Of a stretch of DNA of 22,719 nucleotides, positions 19,143-22,719 are shown one piece after another. Every line of letters starts with the position of its first letter. Position 1 is the stretch's first letter. The position numbers and the translations under genes are program-made. The notes beneath the pieces were generated by a model. It ran no database searches and was not told where the DNA came from. It was given only the letters and a program-made list of their open reading frames with translations. Source of the stretch: Chrysophaeum taylorii (lineage: Eukaryota > Sar > Pelagophyceae > Pelagomonadales > Pelagomonadaceae); the NCBI GenBank assembly GCA_029834535.1, contig JAQMWT010000622.1, positions 1 through 22,719 on the forward strand, in the 5' to 3' direction.

Positions 19143-19930
19143 GACGTTGCCCGGCGCGACGCGCGTCTGCTCGATCCCGACCTTGGAGAAGGAGCTCCAA
19201 TACCTGCGGTGGATTCAACCGAGGCGGATCTGATAGAATGCACGGCCAGATTATGGCTCAAGGATCTTGAGTTGGTCGCCCGTCTCGCGGACGTTTTTCG
19301 CCTTGATTGTGGAGCTTTTTGTTGTACTGGTCCAGGGCCTGGAGGAAGCCCGACGGGTTGGATGGCTCAAAGAAGAGGCGGATACCCCCGCTTGACGACC
19401 TCGGGGTCCTTGCTGCTGGCACGGTTGTCCGAGAGGACGACGACGGCTCGGGGGATCTCGCGGTGCGCGAGCTCCTCGTCCGACAGCCTCATCCGGTCGA
19501 AGAAGGACGCGGCAGTCTGGACGCCGCACTGTGTGTTCGACGAAAAAGAGTGCGAACTGAACTCGAATTCCGTGCAGATCTTTCTCTCGAATACGGTGAG
19601 GTCGTTGGGGACGAGGCTTTCCGCGATTATGGTCTGGCTCGCGACGGTGACCTGGAGGCCGTAGTTGAAAGCGTTGAGGCCCCAGCACATCATGACAGTA
19701 TTGCACTCGCGGTTGATGGTGGCTGCCGCAAAGCAAACGTCGTCGACGCCGGCCGCATCTTGGCGTTTCCCTTTCCAGGCAAGTCAAACAACCGGGGCGT
19801 CCCTTCGAGATTCAGGATGGGGTCGGCGATGGTTCCGCCCTCAGCCGTGATGCGCGGTCGACGAGCTCGGCACGAAGGCCGTTGATGCCCTCGTAGTGCT
19901 CCTCCCCAACTCGTCGCAGTTAACCGCGGC

Positions 19931-20030
19931 GCGCTAGGATTCCATCTTCTGCTGGACCTCGCTGGCGAGAGTATTCGAGTGTGCTAGGATTCCATCTTCT
20001 GCTGGACCTCGCTGGCGAGAGTATTCGAGT
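19931..20030. repeat. 50-bp tandem duplication, two copies
   Basis: 19931-19980 and 19981-20030 are identical except for the second base (C/T). The unit lies in the transposase remnant. Since 50 is not a multiple of three, the duplication shifts the frame. The reading FGHSNTLASEVQQKMES ends at a TAG in copy 2. Confidence 0.97.
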
Positions 20031-20610
20031 GCCCAAAGCCGGCGAAGAACAATTTAGAGGGCAACTTGAGAATCTCGTAGGCAAAAAGCTCGCGCGTCTG
20101 CAGCCGCCCTTGCGGTTCTGGACTTGCCTTGTCAGCAAGATCTGGCGCACCTCGACGCCGATCTCCTCGTTTCCGACCGCCTTTTGCACCCGGTTCATGA
20201 GCAGCGGTTTGTCCCGGCGCACGTGCATCTCGGCATCCTTCTCGAAGACCACTCGCCCCTTGAGCTGGTCCTGGTGCTGCTTCGCGGTGATGGCACCCTG
20301 CCCACTCGGGGTGCTTGGTCAAGAACCTCTTCGCCCCATTCTCCTGACAGACAGTACTCGACGGCTTCCGCGAATGTATATCTGCTGCGTAGTCCGCCGT
20401 CGCCGTCTTCGCGTTGAACTTGCGAGCAGGCTTCGTCTGGCCGCCTGGCGCTTCTCCCTCGTCGCCAACTTCGGGGGGGCCTTGGCTTGTTTGGTGCCAT
20501 TTTGTGCGACCTTTTCAAGTCGTTTATGTCTTAACGGAACCTTTGTTGCCCTCGGCGAGGATCTCTGTTCTCGAATCTCGGCGCCGTTGCTTGGGAAGAT
20601 CCGGTTGTCG

Positions 20611-21608
20611 ATGCAGCGGAGCGCGTGGGTCGTGCGCGGCGCCGCGGCGACGAGCGTCTCGGCAGCTTGGTGCCACAGCACCGAGGACGAGTCGGTTGTG
20701 TTGCCCCAGCGATGGCGGCACTCACACCCAACCAACGGCGAGCGTCCTCACTTGCTGTTCGGGGTGCCGAAAAAAGACGGATGCACGAGCGGGTGGTCGG
20801 GCTGCTTCAGGGCGCAGGGATCGAGTACCGGCGAGCCGAGCGCGTCGACATCGCGCGATGCAAGAACCTGCCGCTGTCGTTGGTTTTTTTGCCCCGCCGA
20901 CATCGCCAAATACGTCGGCGAGGGCGAGGTCGACATCGGCATAACGGGCGAGGATATCCTCGCCGAGAGCGACGTGGAGGTCGACGTACTCCTCAAGCTC
21001 GGGATCGGCAAGTGCCGGCTGTCGGTCCAGGCGCCCGTCGGCAAGTTTAAGTCCTCGGAAGAACTCGCCGGCAAGAGGATCGCGACCTCGTTTCCCCGCC
21101 TCGCCGGACGCCACTTCGCCGCTCTCGAAAGCGGCAGCAAGGAGCCGACGAAAATCAAGGTCATATCGGGCTCGGTGGAGGCAGCCTGCGGCCTGGGTCT
21201 CGCCGACGCCGTCGTCGACCTCGTCGAGACCGGCACGACGATGAAGGCCGCGGGTCTCGAGAGGTCGCCGTCGTCATGCACACCCAGACCGTCCGTTCCG
21301 TCTCATCGCCAACCCCCACGCCGTGACGCCGAACTCGTCGAACCGTCCGCAAGCGCATCGCGGGCTATCTCACTGCAACCACCTGGGTTATGTGCACGTA
21401 CAACGTCCACCGCGAGAACCTCGAACGGTGCAAAACCATCACCCCCGGAAAGAAGAGTCCCTCCATCTCACCCCTCGAGCGCGGAGACTGGGTCGCCGTC
21501 TCGGCCCTCGTTCCGAAGAAACACGCCCCCGCCGTCATGGACGAACTCGAGGCGGCCGGCGCGACCGACATCCTCCCGGGTCTTGTCGGGTCGCGCATGG
21601 GCGATTAG
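20611..21608 (+). CDS. hisG: ATP phosphoribosyltransferase, long form, with N-terminal presequence; frame-broken
   Basis: HisG condenses ATP with PRPP in the first step of histidine synthesis. The frame opens at 20611 with MQRSAWVVRGAAATSVSAAW, an organelle-type presequence rich in Arg, Ser and Ala. The enzyme follows: ERPHLLFGVPKK, MHERVVGLLQGAGIEYRRAE, DIAKYVGEGEVDIGITGEDI, KFKSSEELAGKRIATSFPRL, and the PRPP-binding DLVETGTTMKAAGLE. The C-terminal ACT-like regulatory part (MCTYNVHRENLERCKTITPG, RGDWVAVSALVPKKHAP, AAGATDILPGLVGSRMGD) marks the long form that histidine inhibits. The frame changes near 20775 (AAAAAAGACGG, one base short), 20885-20900 (T7 and C4 runs), 21262, about 21295 and about 21340. 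None is long enough for an intron. The order and content are otherwise complete, so sequencing indels are at least as likely as gene death. A transposase remnant lies 110 bp upstream. Confidence 0.82.
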
Positions 21609-21655
21609 ACGGAGAGACCCCCCCCCCTCGCTCGTTTATTATTAAGTTCGCAAAT

Positions 21656-21661
21656 AATAAA
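21656..21661 (+). terminator. Candidate poly(A) signal AATAAA after hisG
   Basis: AATAAA lies 48 nt after the hisG stop, in the 77-bp gap before the next gene. Only suggestive, since polyadenylation signals in algae vary. Confidence 0.3.
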
Positions 21662-21685
21662 TCCCCGACAAGGAACGAGTAACGA

Positions 21686-22318
21686 ATGGGAACGCGGCAA
21701 GAACCGTCTTCCGAGACGCCTTACGTGGTGCTCCAGACGGACGAGGAGACCCCCGTTGTGGCCCAGCCGGTGCAGGTGGTGGTGATCGAGACCGTAAAGA
21801 AGCGCAAACGGACAGTGTGCGGCGGGTGTGGGTGTTGCTGCCTCATCCTCCTCCTCGTTCTCCTCCTTTCGCTCCTTTTGCCGAGGTCCCCCGCGATTCA
21901 CTTTGGTTCTCTCGGCGTCACCAAGTCCGAAGACGATGTATTCACGATCGCGGTAGACCTCAACTTCAAGTCTCGCCAGCCGATCGAGAGCAAGTGGAAG
22001 GACCTCGAGGTCAAGCTTCAGTGGCGCCAGCCCGTCGACGACGACGAGGCGAAGCAGGTCGAGGTCGCCAAGTTCGAAAAGTCGGACTCCTTCAAGACCA
22101 AGGCCTTTGGCAAAAAGCATGTCTACCCCGGCCTAACATACTTCGACTTATCTGCGACTTCCCAGCTCTACGCTTACTGCTTCCTCGACGAGGCCCAGGT
22201 CCGTTCTTCCTTCCAACGGTGCACGCACCCTCTTGCAGGTCCGTCTCAAGGGACACGTAAAACCGACGACGCCAAGTTCTCAATTAGTACGCCATGGACC
22301 TGGATCGCATGCTACTAA
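21686..22318 (+). CDS. LEA2-like single-pass membrane protein
   Basis: About 200 residues. A soluble N terminus (VVLQTDEETPVVAQPVQ) leads to KKRKRTVCGGCGCCC, a basic plus Cys-rich patch, then one membrane helix (LILLLVLLLSLLLP, about 53-66). A beta-rich domain of LEA14/LEA2 type follows (IHFGSLGVTKSEDDVFTIAV, DLNFKSRQPIESKWKDLEV). The arrangement recalls plant NDR1/HIN1-like proteins, which sit in membranes with the LEA2 domain on the far side. The Cys cluster next to the helix may be lipidated. The end is ambiguous. The unspliced frame runs to the TAA at 22316-22318. A 40-nt GT-AG intron (22199-22238) would give the LEA2-like AQVRLKGHVK, but then needs one extra A at 22258-22261 to rejoin TDDAKFSISTPWTWIACY. 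The ATG is 77 bp after hisG, in the same orientation. Confidence 0.6.
   Translation: MGTRQEPSSETPYVVLQTDEETPVVAQPVQVVVIETVKKRKRTVCGGCGCCCLILLLVLLLSLLLPRSPAIHFGSLGVTKSEDDVFTIAVDLNFKSRQPIESKWKDLEVKLQWRQPVDDDEAKQVEVAKFEKSDSFKTKAFGKKHVYPGLTYFDLSATSQLYAYCFLDEAQVRSSFQRCTHPLAGPSQGTRKTDDAKFSISTPWTWIACY
22199..22238 (+). other. Possible 40-nt intron in the LEA2-like gene
   Basis: Begins CAG/GTCCGT and ends TTGCAG/GTCCGT. The boundaries are direct repeats, so the exact junction is ambiguous. Removal joins DEAQ to VRLKGHVK. Confidence 0.45.
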
Positions 22319-22621
22319 TTTTTTCCGAGATGATACGCCCTCGCAAGGCATGATTGATTGATGGCTACCGAAGCAACCAACGCCTCGTGGTGGTTGTTTT
22401 CCCTCTCTTTCTTCGCCCGAGGACCCTGCTGCCCTTTCTTCACTTTGTGGCTGGCAGGCACACCACGTGAGGCAACACCGCGCAAACTTCGCCGCATACC
22501 CCCTCTTCTCCGACGCCTTGAAACTACTCACTGTACTGTATGTGTGCCCTCACCGGTGACACGCGCGTACTGCATGCGCACCCCCGCACGACGACGCTTC
22601 CTTTCAGATCGCCTCGGGTTT
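22319..22621. other. Intergenic region at the right end
   Basis: Short open frames exist on both strands, but none has recognisable content. GATTGATTGATGG (22351-22363) is a small repeat. Confidence 0.4.
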
Positions 22622-22719
22622 TTAGAGGTCGACGTCGTTTAAGATGGGGGTGGTGATCGGGAGCACTTGAGGCGGCGTCGGGTGCTTTTGTCGGTTCTGG
22701 TTATTGAAGTGCCATTCTT
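22622..22719 (-). CDS. Possible 3' end of a minus-strand gene (partial)
   Basis: From the window edge the minus strand reads EWHFNNQNRQKHPTPPQVLP, then ITTPILNDVDL, and stops at TAA (22624-22622). The composition is protein-like and unlike the GC-rich shadows around it, but 32 codons are too few to identify a family. Confidence 0.3.
   Translation of the reverse strand, partial: EWHFNNQNRQKHPTPPQVLPITTPILNDVDL

Larger units (their letters stand above)
18558..20500 (-). pseudogene. CENP-B/pogo-like DDE transposase, decayed
   Basis: Several minus-strand frames tile into one transposase. N-terminal part (20500 to about 20090): MAPNKPRPP, RYTFAEAVEYCLSG, GAKRFLTKHPEW, HVRRDKPLLMNRVQKAVGNE, a DNA-binding-type region. 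DDE core (about 19860-19200): GTIADPILNLEGTPRLFDLP, NTVMMCWGLNAFNYGLQVTV, REIPRAVVVLSDN, RLFFEPSNPSGFLQALDQYN, the last two being the second-Asp and third-acidic blocks of the DDE_1 superfamily. C-terminal part (about 19190-18643): YWSSFSKVGIEQTRVAPGNV, KFVVVLPPLVGEKDLVDLTI, a charged helix, and the Cys-rich CMRCKNGCVC. A GAA tract may encode a Glu-rich tail ending CGKNKCRAER with the stop at 18558-18560. At least six frame changes and several stops are present. In the first catalytic block LNLEGT stands where such transposases have a DE pair. The terminal repeats were not found. Confidence 0.7.

Noticed and set aside
19981..20610. Plus-strand frame running into hisG from upstream
   Set aside because: It lies antisense to the transposase remnant and has no HisG similarity; the Met at 20611 starts a presequence-like segment.
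1..22719. Search for tRNA, rRNA and snRNA genes
   Set aside because: No cloverleaf with a T-arm consensus and no rRNA-like block was recognised by eye; a covariance-model scan would be needed to exclude divergent ones.

Overview
This window looks like nuclear DNA from a photosynthetic protist, probably a marine alga of the red-plastid lineage (stramenopile- or haptophyte-like). That placement is an inference. It rests on spliceosomal GT-AG introns of 40-70 nt, a Ty1/copia retrotransposon, eukaryote-only genes (an SDE2 homologue, a LEA2-like membrane protein), a ferredoxin-domain protein of the type found in plastids, and a membrane-anchored protein built from a domain best known from marine bacteria. 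No rRNA, tRNA or CRISPR was seen.

Layout. About 1-5990 is a Ty1/copia element whose 5' end lies outside the window. It has broken gag-pre-integrase/integrase, reverse transcriptase and RNase H regions, then about 2 kb of similar G-poor sequence holding two further ORF-like stretches. About 5994-7804 has no gene I can establish. 7805-9640 (minus) is an intact SDE2-like gene with extra OB-like and SPRY domains; a 208/212-bp tandem duplication begins 7 nt upstream of its start codon. 10568-11281 (minus) encodes a TspO/MBR membrane protein, arranged head to head with a broken TauE/SafE permease fragment (11386-12110, plus). 12111-13433 has small repeats only. 13434-16141 (plus) is a large two-module beta-helix-like surface protein with a C-terminal membrane anchor and many frame breaks. 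16821-18048 (plus) is a three-exon gene for a 4Fe-4S ferredoxin-domain protein with paired four-cysteine motifs and a 24-nt micro-exon. 18558-20500 (minus) is a decayed CENP-B/pogo-like DDE transposase. 20611-21608 (plus) is ATP phosphoribosyltransferase (hisG) with several single-base frame breaks. 21686-22318 (plus) is a LEA2-like membrane protein with a probable 40-nt intron. The last 98 bases may hold the 3' end of a minus-strand gene.

The genes do not form one pathway. They read as an ordinary mosaic of single eukaryotic genes separated by transposon remains. The main uncertainty is the indels. SDE2, TspO and the ferredoxin gene are clean, whereas hisG, the beta-helix gene, the TauE fragment and both transposons change frame repeatedly, several times at homopolymers. 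Unpolished long-read sequence and true pseudogenisation cannot be separated from this sequence alone.
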